A stretch of 64,000 bases of DNA from Perognathus longimembris pacificus (Eukaryota; Chordata; Mammalia; Rodentia; Heteromyidae). Location: contig NC_063162.1 in the NCBI RefSeq assembly GCF_023159225.1, positions 88,813,438 through 88,877,437 of the forward strand, given 5' to 3'. Made by a program: the position numbers and the translations under genes. Shown here piece after piece: positions 34,012-44,136 of this stretch; within the stretch, counting starts at the first letter, position 1, and every line of letters begins with the position of its first letter. Under the pieces are notes generated by a model, which saw only the letters and a program-made list of their open reading frames with translations, searched no databases and had not been told where the DNA came from.

Positions 34012-34324
34012 TGTTGTGCCAAGTCGCAAGACCACCCCCAAGAAGACCACCGAGATTCAGACACTCCGAAATGCAAAAGCAAGGCAAGGCTTTATTTAAC
34101 GAGCTGCCAACTCTGGCCTCGTCCTACCCACCGACACAGCGGAGGTTAGGAGGGAGCCCCCAGCTGTGATTACACAGGGCTTATAAAGGCAAAGAACAAG
34201 GTTACAACAATCAGCTGTGCAAGCAAGATTAGAACACAGGTACAAATCTGATTGGCTCAGGGTTCGATTCTAAAATGGGGTTCACGTGGTAAAATGGGGC
34301 CTGACTTCAAAGTCTGGCACCTCA
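34012..34324 (-). repeat. 3' LTR of ERV-A copy 1
   Basis: 313 bp, TGAGGTGCCAG ... GGCACAACA on the minus strand. It contains TTTATAAGCCC (TATA) and AATAAAGCC (polyadenylation signal). Confidence 0.93.
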
Positions 34325-34344
34325 TTTCCCCCTTTTTCTTTTTG
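34325..34344 (-). other. Polypurine tract
   Basis: AAAAAGAAAAAGGGGGAAA on the minus strand, directly before the LTR. Confidence 0.85.
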
Positions 34345-34659
34345 GTACCTTGGGAGCCAATCATGGCTCCATTCTGTCCATTTCAATGGCTTGCATGTCT
34401 AGGGGATGATATAGAGGTAAGGCATGGGCCAGTAGGGCCCAATGTAGTAAACAAATGGCCTGTCACCATTTCTTACAAGAATATTCTCTGTACCTCTGTT
34501 TTGCATGTCTCTAGTTTATCCTGCCTCATCTTCCCAAAAACAACTCTGGTCCCTTGATTTTAAAGGGGGGCTGATGGGTGAAGATCATCCATCTTCTGTA
34601 ACTTCTTCAGGCTGACTCAGGGGCGTAGACCTTACCTAGCCAGGAACCTATAACCTTAG

Positions 34660-35530
34660 TCTCAGTCTAACTTTCTTTTCTTGAGGCGAAGGCAAAGCGG
34701 CTGAGTTGGGTGCTTGGAGACCTCCCATGTTCCATCACGGTAGTTGTCATCCAGGGCAAAGGGGTCAGCTGGCCTGGCGTGGAAGCAATGAACCCAAGTG
34801 GCGATGCCGTCTAGGGTTCCTTCCACCGTGGTTCTTAGGATTTCAGTCCCCTGGTCTGAATAAATGGGGGGTAGGGACAGAAGCAGAATCATATAATGCC
34901 TTAAGTTGGGGTCACATTCTTGTACACGAGCTGCAAATAATCGAGTTTACACAAAAATTCAGCATTATCCAAATCAGCAAGCAATTCAGTCTGAAGGCTA
35001 GGGATAATGGGTGGGGGGTACCCGTACATTATTTCAAAAGGAGTAAAGCCAAGCTGATAGGGAGAATTTCTTACTCTAAGCAGAGCAAAAGGAAGGAGTG
35101 ACACCCAGTCTGCGCCAGTCTCTAAGGCCAATTTAGTTAAGGTCTCTTTTAGAGTCCGATTCATTCTCTCTACCTGTCCTGAACTCTGGGGTCTATGAGC
35201 ACAATGCAATTTCCAATCCGTCCCCAGTGCAGCGGCTATTCCCTGACTTACTTTTGAGACGAAAGCCTGCCCATTGTCTGACCCAATGGTGGATGGGAAT
35301 CCATACCTGGGTAGGATTTCTTTCAGGATCTTCTTAGCCACTACATTCGCAGTCTCATGCTTTGTTGGATAGACTTCAACCCATCCTGAAAAGGTGTCTA
35401 CAAAAACTAGCAAATATTTGTAATTTCTGTGAAATCTACTTCCCAATACACACCTGGCCTATTCCCACAGAGGCGAGCTCCTTTAGTAATCTGTTGATTG
35501 GGGGCATTGGCAAGCTGACAGGCCTTTAAC
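34660..35530 (-). pseudogene. Retroviral integrase remnant (pol 3' part)
   Basis: Minus-strand reading at 35446-34901 shows the gammaretroviral integrase core: [11 protein letters not shown], then SDNG (catalytic Asp) and QVERMN (catalytic Glu) exactly 35 residues apart (D,D35E). The first catalytic Asp (VDFTE motif, about 35430-35450) is in another frame, so a frameshift lies between. A further frame change and a stop at 34901 separate the C-terminal domain (GIATWVHCFHARPADPF, 34892-34662). The integrase is therefore broken in at least two places. Nothing of reverse transcriptase is seen upstream. Confidence 0.9.
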
Positions 35531-35889
35531 AGATCTCAATAAGGACACAATCTCAGGTCTACAAGCTTTCTTTACTAAACAGATATATGAGCTTAAAATT
35601 CTCACTGCCAGTCAGGGCTTTGAGTAAATGCGGGGGGTGAGATTTTAATCTATCCTCTCATTTGACAAACTTCCCCTTACTAACCACTATCACAGATGAC
35701 TGGCAAATTCCTGCCCAGTAGACAGACATGGGCATTGGAAAGGCATGCTTATGAACTATTCTTCTAGGACTTCCCAGCTTTAACTTTTGAAAGGCCAACA
35801 GTAGTGACTCTAGGATCTGACACCATCTCTGCCATCCAAGCAGTGGCTTACTGCCTCTGGATGCTCCATCACTTTTGTCCCAGGAGGAG

Positions 35890-36070
35890 TGACTTTCGAC
35901 TTGGACTCAGGGCCTGAGTGCTGTCCCTCAGCTCTCCAGCTCAAGACTAGCACCATACCACTTTTGAGCTCCACACCACTCCGTTCCCAGCACTCTGCTG
36001 GCTGATTACAGACAAGTCTCTCACAGGGACCTTTCTTTGCCCGGGCTGGCTTCGAACCGCAGATTCAGAT
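35890..36070 (-). repeat. Geo-type SINE sequence inside ERV-A copy 1
   Basis: ACTTGGACTCAGGGCCTGAG ... GGGCTGGCTTCGAACCGC, an inverted Geo tail and middle. The same segment is present in ERV-A copy 2 at 45070-45240. Confidence 0.75.
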
Positions 36071-36794
36071 CAATGAGTCTTATAAGGGGCCACTTTACTC
36101 CAATTATAAGCAACAAGGTGGTCCACACAGAAGTAGTTTTTAAGCATGCTCTCTTACCTGGAACTTATTAAGGGTCAGTATTAGATCTTGACAAACTTGT
36201 AGGAATCACCTGTGCTTCTGTGGGCCTGCTGGAAACTGTTACAAAAAACCTACAAAGAAGCTGGAATGGCAATTAAACATTTTGGTAGCCATAATTCTCC
36301 CTTTTCTCACTTTGCAATAATTATTTAGGACAATTTTACTTCCAAATTTCTTATCTAGAAATGTATTCTTGATTTCCAAAGCCTTTCTAACACTAACACA
36401 ACCCTTTAGCTTTTATCTGCATCGGAAAAACTGAAGCTCACAGGCAATCTGAAACCAGGTGCCGCCCTTTGCTTACGTGCTGCTTGTTTCAAAAGAGCCT
36501 CTTTTTTTTTCTTCAGTCCCAGTTACTGCATGGCATGAAGACCTTTGAATTTAAACTTAGTTTTGCATCATACTGCAGTCTTGAACATGTTCACACTCAC
36601 ACATGCACACACACATACATTTTCAAAAGATCTTAAAGCGCGCTGAATAAGCATCGGCCGTACATTTTAAGACAAAAAACTTTTAACAAATGATTTTAGC
36701 ATTCTCCAGCCTCATTTTCCAGGGCTTGATAGTTTTAGTAAAACATTTTTAGTCTTAGTAAAACATTTTAGCGCACCAAACAATTTTCTGCTTA

Positions 36795-36923
36795 AGAAGG
36801 CTGGGTGGGGGTCCCCCCAGAGTTCTTTTTGTGGACACTCACACTCTGATTGTGAACCATCGCCTGTACATCTTTCCAATGAGCTAAAGTCAAGTCCAGG
36901 GGAGTGGAAGGAACATTCCCCAT
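36795..36923 (-). pseudogene. Truncated gag matrix start, ERV-A copy 1
   Basis: On the minus strand an ATG at 36923 starts a frame with the gammaretroviral matrix signature (a Met-Gly myristoylation start, then [13 protein letters not shown]). It continues for only about 43 codons before leaving recognisable gag sequence and stopping. Confidence 0.75.
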
Positions 36924-37134
36924 CATCCGTTTGTCAGTCAGGCACAGTGCAAGAAAGAAACACACAAAAATGAGCTATCTCCTTAACCTCCCTCCAGTGA
37001 GCTAGGATCAAGTCTAGGGGGCTAGATGGAGGTCCTCAAGATAGAACGTTATCCATAGCTCTGATCAGATGTAATACAAAAGGAGGAAAACACACAGGCC
37101 TAAGAAAAGCTACGAGTTGGAGATCTCCCAAGCT

Positions 37135-37310
37135 GGCCCACAACCTCCTACAAGGGTGCAGAAGGAATGGACCTGAGTTGGCCCACAACCTCCTGCAAGA
37201 AGGAGTGGACCCGAGTTGGCCCACAACCACCTGCAAGGGTGCAGAAGGAGTGGACCCGAGTTGGCCCACAACCTCCTGCCAGATAAGCAGAAGGAGCAGA
37301 CCCAAGTACA
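37135..37310 (-). repeat. 45-bp tandem repeats in the ERV-A copy 1 leader
   Basis: Units beginning GGCCCACAACC on the plus strand at 37135, 37180, 37219 and 37263 (spacing 45, 39, 44 bp). Confidence 0.85.
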
Positions 37311-37479
37311 AGGTGGGCGGGTTGAGTCTCGTTTAGGAGGCCCTCCTGGTCAGTTCCAGCCAAAAACCAAACTGACTCGCTCCCTACAAGTATAAGCAAA
37401 AGCAAAACAGACAGACAAGACAAATGAACAGTGCTGTTTTCTTACCTTCGGAGTCTGGGATCTCGGGGTCTCTGGGGCC

Positions 37480-37497
37480 ATCCCGGACGAAACCCCA
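37480..37497 (-). other. Primer binding site, tRNA-Pro-like
   Basis: TGGGGTTTCGTCCGGGAT on the minus strand, two bases inside the LTR. It has two mismatches to the tRNA-Pro site used by murine leukaemia viruses. Confidence 0.8.
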
Positions 37498-37499
37498 AA

Positions 37500-37807
37500 T
37501 GTTGTGCCAAGTCGCAAGACCACCCCCAAGAAGACCACCGAGATTCAGACACTCCGAAATGCAAAAGCAAGGCAAGGCTTTATTTAACGAGCTGCCAACT
37601 CTGGCCTCGTCCTACCCACCGACACAGCGGAGGTTAGGAGGGAGCCCCGAGCTGTGATTACACAGGGCTTATAAAGGCAAAGAACAAGGTTACAACAATC
37701 AGCTGTGCAAGCAAGATTAGAACACAGGTACAAATCTGATTGGCTCAGGGTTCGATTCTAAAATGGGGTTCACGTGGTGGGGCCTGACTTCAAAGTCTGG
37801 CACCTCA
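37500..37807 (-). repeat. 5' LTR of ERV-A copy 1
   Basis: 308 bp, nearly identical to the partner LTR; it lacks five bases (TTTTA on the minus strand) near the 5' end. Confidence 0.93.
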
Positions 37808-37879
37808 GAGTGTTCCTTGGGAGTAGTGGTTGAGTGTGACTGTTTTCTGAAACTCCCTTTTCCTGGCAGAACCTTATGT

Positions 37880-37978
37880 TTGATGTCTTAGTCCTGCCCC
37901 CACCCTACCCCAGGTTGGTCTGAAACTTGAGATCCTCCTGCTTCAGTCTTTACAATGTTAGCTTTATAGGCATGGGGC
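37880..37978 (-). repeat. B1-type SINE fragment
   Basis: CCCCAGGTTGGTCTGAAAC ... TATAGGCATGGGGCACC. Confidence 0.55.
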
Positions 37979-38013
37979 ACCATTCTCCATTTACTTACGT
38001 TTATTTATTTTTT

Positions 38014-38221
38014 TAATTTTTTTTTTTTTTTCCAGTCCTGGGCCTTGGACTCAGGGCCTGAGCACTGTCCCTGGCTTCTTTTTGCTCAAGGCTAGCACTC
38101 TGCCACTTGAGCCACAGCGCCACTTGTGGCCGTTTTCTATATATGTGGTGCTGGGGAATTGAACCTAGGGCTTCATGTATAAGAGGCGAACACTCTTGCC
38201 ACTAGGCCATATCCCCAGCCC
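38014..38221 (-). repeat. IDL-Geo-type SINE
   Basis: Complete inverted element, T-run to CCCCAGCCC, with catgtttattt / cgtttatttat around it. Confidence 0.87.
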
Positions 38222-38826
38222 ATGTTTATTTTTTTTTAACTAATTTCTTCTTTGTGAAAGTTGTATTTCATGCACATGCTTGCCTGATGTGCTGAAGAAT
38301 TCTAAATGAAATCAAGGCACTAAGATGTTTATCTGCCCCCAAATAACCAAGCAGAAAAAAAGATGACAAAGAACTAAAACTCAAGAGTTAAAACATCAAC
38401 TACTTGGTTGATTATCGATGTAATTTTAAATGTCATTTCTGAAAAATAAAATGCATAATGAAAATTGCCCTCTTTTTCACTTGGCTCATCAACTTGGCCA
38501 CATTTTACAAAATAAGCCTTGTTTTCTTGGTAACTATGGTAAATGAATTAGCTTTTCTGATACGTTATCAAATAATTCTCCAAGTCTTCATTTTAAGTAA
38601 GAGGCATTACTGGATTCAAATCTTGGCAGTATAATCTTGGCATGATCTCAGAATCACATGTTAAAGCCTCTATTTTCTTCATTATACTTTATGAAGATCT
38701 AAAATAGACAAAGTATAAAATCTAATCTTAATGACTAGTCCAGTCCCTTCTATGTTGCATATTTCCACGTTTTTTCATTGTGCATATGGCAGTTCTAGAA
38801 GGTTCCACAGTGACAGCTTTAGAATT

Positions 38827-38829
<3 letters not shown>

Positions 38830-38865
<36 letters not shown>
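38830..38865. repeat. (TG)n microsatellite
   Basis: A TG run ahead of an inverted Geo-type SINE. Confidence 0.95.
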
Positions 38866-38866
<1 letters not shown>

Positions 38867-39125
38867 TGTGTCACTGGGACTTGAATTCAGGACATGAGTA
38901 AGCTCTCATGGCATGAGTGAAGGCACTGGCTTCACTTGGCTTTTTTTTTTTTTTTTTGTAAGGCTGAGACTCTACCATTTGAGCCATACCTGTACTTCCA
39001 TATTTTTGGTAGTTAACTGGAGGTGAGTCTCACTGACTTTTCTGTCCAGGTTAGCTTCAAACCATAATCCTCAGATCTCAGCCTCTTGAGGAAATAGGAT
39101 TACAGGTGTGAGCTGCCAACTCACT
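38866..39125 (-). repeat. Geo-type SINE
   Basis: Inverted, ACTGGGACTTGAATTCAGGA ... GATTACAGGTGTGAGC. Confidence 0.7.
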
Positions 39126-39795
39126 GCCTTCTGAAGTCTTAATCATTCAGGATAAAACTACCAAGAATAAGATGCAAACTACAAACAATAGTAGTGACAG
39201 CTTACATTTAATTAAGCTTTTATTTCAGCAGATTATTTCTTTGTTTACAGTAACTGATGGAAGTAGAAAATATTGCTATTCTGTCTGCAAAAGAAAAAAA
39301 AGGTTGATTGAGGTTGATGACATAACTCATAAAACCACGATTCAAATGCAAATCTTTCTTTCTCCCAGATCTTTGCACTTAGTCTCCTCTTTATGCTAGT
39401 GTTTTTCCAATTATTATTCACATGGACAATAATTAATTAATATACTTGTCTCAGCGTTTAAGTGAGCATGTGACTGTAATAATTTATAGCACAGAGAAAT
39501 CAGCACTTTAGTATTCAATTGTTCATAAGGAGCAAACACATAAAAACATGGCTTATAAATATATAAGCTAGATAAATAGCTAAGTATATGTTCATTAATG
39601 TTTTCCTGATTATCTCAGCTCACAAGATCACCTCTTTCCTCCTAAGTTAATTAAAAAAATCCTTGGATACTATCTGTCATCACTGACTGTATTATTTACT
39701 ACATTTTATTTATTTATTTTTATTATCTGATAGCTTTCAATAAAATTAAAGGCATGCAAAAGGCAAAAATATTTACTACATTTTAAGCACCAAGG
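39126..39795. other. No gene seen
   Basis: AT-rich unique-looking sequence. Confidence 0.4.
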
Positions 39796-39799
39796 TTTA

Positions 39800-40765
39800 T
39801 GTGGAAACCTAGTGAAAGGTATAGGGGAACCCCGTTTTGGAGTCCCTAGAAGCAGCAGGCTTAGACAAAGTAGTGGGCTGGGGGAAGGGCAAACCTAAGC
39901 CAAATAACAGGAGCCAAAAGCAGGTTGACATAGGCAAAAGAAAGGAAGGAGGACCACTCAGTTTAGGGAAAGTTCTAGGAAGAGAAAGATTTAAGGCTAA
40001 TTAAGAACAGTCACACTCAGAACCAAGAATTGTATTGCTTTTGTGGCTTTGTTTACCAGAGTTTAACTGGAATTGTATTGCTTTGATGGCTTTATTTACC
40101 AGAGTTTACGGGAATTGTAATCATTAACAGCAATTCTGGTTCTATATCTGCTTGCTTGCTTGGCCCAACCTGCCAGACCACCTGCGTGTGGTAAATAGGA
40201 TTCTTATTCCATGATCACCTTGTTGTGCCAAGTCGCAAGACCACCACCCAGAAGACCACCGAGACTCAGACATTCCGAAATGCAAAAGCAAGGCAAGGCT
40301 TTATTTAAGCGAGCTGCAACTCGGGCCTGTCCTACCCACCGACACAGCGGAGGTTAGGAGGGAGCCTCGAGCTGTGATTACACAGGGCTTATAAAGGCAA
40401 AGAACAAAGTAACAACAATCAGGTGTTCAAGCAAGCAAGATTAGGATACAGGTACAAATCTGATTGGCTCAGGGTTCGATTCTAAAATGGTGTTCACGTG
40501 GTAAAATGGGGCCTGACTTCAAAGTCTGGCACTTCAACCTGTGTGTGGTAAATACAATTCTTATCCCATGACCACCTGCGAGCGGTACAGGTGATACTTG
40601 CCCTTAAAATCCCAGCTCTATTTGGCTCTGGCGCTGTTTGTCACCATCCTGGTGGTAGCAAGCAGACGCTGTGCACAGCTAAATCAAGACTCCTATCCCA
40701 ATTGACTGAGTACTGGTGACTATTGTCATGGGTTCAAGGACCACATGGGTATCCGGTATGCAACA
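39800..40765 (+). mobile_element. Solo LTR, family B, copy 1, interrupted by a nested LTR
   Basis: TGTGGAAACCTAGTG ... GGTATGCAACA with gttta duplications (39795-39799, 40766-40770). It carries a 43-bp internal tandem duplication (40028-40070 with 40071-40110) not present in the other copies, and is split by an ERV-A solo LTR at 40221-40536. No internal viral genes. Confidence 0.88.
40221..40536 (-). mobile_element. Solo LTR of ERV-A nested in a family-B LTR
   Basis: TGAAGTGCCAG ... GGCACAACA on the minus strand, 316 bp, with acct duplications (40217-40220, 40537-40540). It is the recombination product of a provirus of the same family as the two internal-containing copies. Confidence 0.92.
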
Positions 40766-40770
40766 GTTTA

Positions 40771-41578
40771 CAAATAAATCCTTCATAAACATTAACTGTT
40801 TTAATGTCTCACAACTTGTAATTAGACTTTTTTTCAGAAGAGTAAACAGATTTAAGGAAGTAATCCTTGGTAATTTACAGGCAGTTTTGCAGAGTGTTTA
40901 CTGGAGCAGGACTCAGTGAATTAAGGTTGACTCCAGTGTCTAGGTTAGATAATGAGGGTGGAGAAAACAACTAGGAAGCCACTTAACTTCCAGTTATTGC
41001 TGACTATTCTAGCTATGCAGATGGAACCAGGAGGGCAAAGCAACAGAAAAAGCAAAGATTCTCAAGTTTTCTTTTTCCTTTGAACAAGAAAAATATGTAA
41101 GTAATAAATCATCTACAACTGTTACAGTGTTGCTACCATTCCCAACCTTACATGCAGGAATCAATGTTGAGGTGATGCTACAAAACTGCCACTTTGTGGA
41201 GATCAAGCAGAGTGATTCTTAGCTCAGTAGATTGCACAAACTCAGAACTGAGTTAATATTCTTGGACTCATACTTTCATCTTAGCTTATAGTACTGTGGA
41301 TTTTATCTTCTCAATTGTCAAATATATTCCCTTTCTCCAGTTTTCGATTACCCTAGGCAATGTCAGGGGTCTTCCTATGTTTTATGCATACCTTAAAAGT
41401 CATATTGCATTGGAATCACCAGTTTACTCCATTCTTTTTCCCCCCTTGGTTCAGTAAAATTTTATTTTACAAATAAACTTTTAATGAAGCTCGATGAGTG
41501 AATACAAAAACACATCTTGACAAGTGATGAAGATACTTGGCATTATTTTTCAAAGCTTCTTCTAGGTCCTACTGGAAC
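40771..41578. other. No gene seen
   Basis: Unique-looking AT-rich sequence. Confidence 0.4.
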
Positions 41579-42221
41579 TGTAATGTGGCCCCCCCAATGG
41601 AGGAGACCACAATGTAATGGGGTCTGAGGGGGTGGGGGGAAATCCTCTATCCCTCCAAGAGTCCACCACTCAGAGACAATCTCAAGTAAAAAGATGGATT
41701 TACTGGGGAAGTAAAAAGTATACTCATCGGCCAGGGTCACAGCCCACACTCGGGAGCTGGGACTATGGGCCCAGGTCCATGCTTGGGGTCGGGTTATAAA
41801 GGCAAATACCACATGGTCAAGCTTGCCACACGCAGGTGGCCAATGAGGTTACAACACTTACAGAGCATGTCAGGTCACATGCAAGGTGGCCAATGGAGTT
41901 ACAATCTTCCTCATAGCAACTGTTTGAACCAACCTATCATTTTAGTTAGACTTGGCGCACAGATTTGACGGGGCTCACATGATGCAGGTGGATACACCTA
42001 CTCATGGGAGGGCACAGGTTTAACTTTGAATGTTCCACAACTCAGGTGGTCAAGCAGTTTACACAATCTTATCACAGAGAAGGGGAACTTCCCTGGATAG
42101 GGTAGGGGAGAGCTTAGTGAAGATGGAGTTGGCTTCTGCTCTCTTTAATCTGAGATGGAGTCAATCTGACACCCCTCAACAGCCAGCGATGGCGCTGGCC
42201 AGATCTGACCTCCATATTACA
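41579..42221 (-). mobile_element. Solo LTR, family C, copy 3 (older, diverged)
   Basis: Shares CAAGAGTCCACCACTCAGAG, TTTACTGGGGAAGTAAAAAG, GTTATAAAGGCAAA and CCAGATCTGACCTCC with the other family-C copies, but is more diverged and has lost the GC-rich tandem units. No clear target duplication was found. Confidence 0.78.
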
Positions 42222-42768
42222 GCACAGGATTAATTTATAGAAAAAGTACTTGATGTTTACTGAATCTCAGATTCTATAGATGATTCAGAATGGTAATTCT
42301 AGATTCATGCCAGCCTACCAGAAACAAATGTAACATCCTTGGTGAAAGTATTTCATTCCTGCATTTGTACTACCCCGTGAGCTGTTTTCTCATCCTCCAT
42401 GTGGTGCAGTTTGTTTAGGCACCTGGTGTGGAAGTTTGAAGTATCTTTGGGTGAGATGCGCAGCCCATGATGATGGCCGAGCACCCTGTCAGTGGTGATG
42501 AGGGCTGGGGCTTATACTGACAGCTCAGTTATCAGCAATTCCTCCATGCAGAATCAACTAAGGGAACCATGTGGTCAGGAACATGAGGCTGGACAGGAAG
42601 AGTGAGCCCCATTCCTGCAGCATAGGATGTACCCCTCTAGCTCTATAGTGCAGGCTAGTTGAATTACTGAATTTTTTTTTTTTTTACTGGCATGAACAGT
42701 TATCTTTTTTCTTCCAAACTCTCATCAATAGTTGCATTTCACTGTACATCATATAACACAGCCCTTAG

Positions 42769-43056
42769 TGAGGTGCCAGACTTTGATCACATGAACCCCA
42801 TTTTAGAGCCAATCAGATTTGCACCTGTGTCCTAATCTTGCTTGCTTGGACACCTGATTGTTGTAACCTTGTTCTTTGCCTTTATAAGCCCTGTGTAATC
42901 ACAGCTCGGGGCTCCCTCCTAACCTCCGCTGTGTCGGTGGGTAGGACAAGGCCCGAGTTGGCAGCTCGTTAAATAAAGCCTTGCCTTGCTTTTGCATTTC
43001 GGAGTGTCTGAATCTCGGTGGTCTTCTTGGGGGTGGTCTTGCGACTTGGCACAACA
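42769..43056 (+). repeat. 5' LTR of ERV-A copy 2
   Basis: 288 bp, with TATA-like TTTATAAGCCC at 42881 and AATAAA at 42972-42977. Confidence 0.93.
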
Positions 43057-43058
43057 TT

Positions 43059-43076
43059 TGGGGACTCGTCCGGGAT
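43059..43076 (+). other. Primer binding site, tRNA-Pro-like
   Basis: TGGGGACTCGTCCGGGAT, two bases inside the LTR and one mismatch from the tRNA-Pro site of murine leukaemia viruses. Confidence 0.88.
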
Positions 43077-43382
43077 GGCCCCAGAGACCCCCGAGACCCA
43101 GACTCCCAAGGTAAGAAAATAGGGCAGTTCATTCTGTGTGTCTGTGTCTGTGTGATTTGTAGTTTTGTTTTCTGTTTAGGCCAGCCGCCTGAATCTGAAC
43201 CTGTAGGTAGTGAAGGACGAGCCGGAGTGGACATGCTCGTATGGGCAGTCCTGGGGGACTTGGGGGACACCTCAAGCCCTCCACAGGGGGCTCAGGCTTC
43301 CCACTACCACCCTGAACCTGAAGGACTGGACCGAGAGGCCCTTCTAATGGGTGTCCGTCTAGTCCACTCTATATTCGGGGTT

Positions 43383-43563
43383 GTCTGGTCTGCTCCTACA
43401 CAGGAACGGGAGAGAGCGAGCCTCAAGACTGTGTGGTCTGCCCCCTCACAGGGTCAGGAGAGACACAGTGAGACTGTGTGGTCTTCCCCCTCACAGGGGC
43501 AGGAGAGGCACAGTGAGATTGTGTGGTCTGCCTCCTCACAGGGGCAGGAGAGACACAGTCAAA
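43383..43563 (+). repeat. 45-bp tandem repeats in the ERV-A copy 2 leader
   Basis: About four units with GTGTGGTCTGCC...CTCACAGGG...CAGGAGAGACACAGTG content; ACTGTGTGG recurs at 43428 and 43473. Confidence 0.9.
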
Positions 43564-43869
43564 CCTGTAAGCCGCGGCTCCCTAAGTCTGTCTGTAAGTG
43601 TTGTCTGGTCTTTGTGCCTGTGATTATTTTTGTGTGTTTCTTTCTTGCACTGTGCCTGACTGACAAACGGATGATGGGGAACGTTCCTTCCACTCCCCTG
43701 GACTTGATCCTAGCTCACTGGAGGGAGGTTAAGGAGATAGCTCAGAACCAAGGTGTGGTCCTTAAGAAGGAAAAGTGGATCACCCTGTGCAATTCAGAAT
43801 GACCCACCTTTGAGGGAGCTAATTGAGGGAGCTAATTGAGGGAGCTTTGACATAGGTAAGATCAGGACT

Positions 43870-44136
43870 TTGCAACACCTAATCTACACCCCTCCAGACA
43901 AGAGAGAAACCAAGAAGGAAGAGAAGAAATTGTACTCACCTGTCCTCCAGGGAGGAAGCACGGAGGAGGAAATGTTTCCTGCTCCATACTCCCCACCCCA
44001 ATTAACTCTACAAGAGGAGGACTCTGAGGAAAATGTTTCAGCTGTTCCCTCCGCTCCGGAGGGTCTTGCCCAGTCAACTCGCCGGCGCCGACAGCCCAGG
44101 ACACGGACGCATCACCCCAAGTCCCGCAGCCGCTGA
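43870..44136 (+). pseudogene. Gag-like Pro/Glu/Arg-rich fragment
   Basis: An 88-codon frame downstream of the matrix stop. It contains a PAPYSPP-type proline motif, an acidic stretch and an Arg-rich end, like the region after matrix (p12-like) in gammaretroviral gag. Similarity is compositional only; no capsid motif follows. Confidence 0.4.

Larger units (their letters stand above)
34012..37807 (-). mobile_element. Internally deleted gammaretrovirus-like provirus, ERV-A copy 1
   Basis: Minus-strand provirus with both LTRs (34012-34324 and 37500-37807), TG...CA ends and perfect 4-bp target duplications gagt (34008-34011, 37808-37811). The order from its 5' end is: LTR, primer site, leader with 45-bp repeats, a ~40-codon start of gag matrix (ATG at 36923), a non-viral-looking cassette with a Geo SINE tail, a broken integrase region, polypurine tract, LTR. 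Most of gag, protease, reverse transcriptase and all of env are absent, so it cannot be autonomous. The two LTRs differ by one 5-bp deletion and about one substitution, indicating a recent insertion. Confidence 0.93.
42981..43802 (+). pseudogene. ERV-A copy 2 leader open frame running into truncated gag matrix
   Basis: A single frame of 273 codons opens in the LTR, passes through the leader and continues in frame into the gag ATG at 43674. The gag part shows the gammaretroviral matrix start (Met-Gly, TPLDLILAHWREV) and ends at TGA 43800-43802 where the family has Trp, so it is cut by a nonsense change. The leader part has about four 15-residue repeats (VWS.PSQGQERHSE type) and, just before the gag ATG, a hydrophobic segment ([19 protein letters not shown]). 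This layout resembles the upstream-extended glyco-Gag of murine leukaemia viruses; whether it was ever translated is unknown. Confidence 0.7.
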
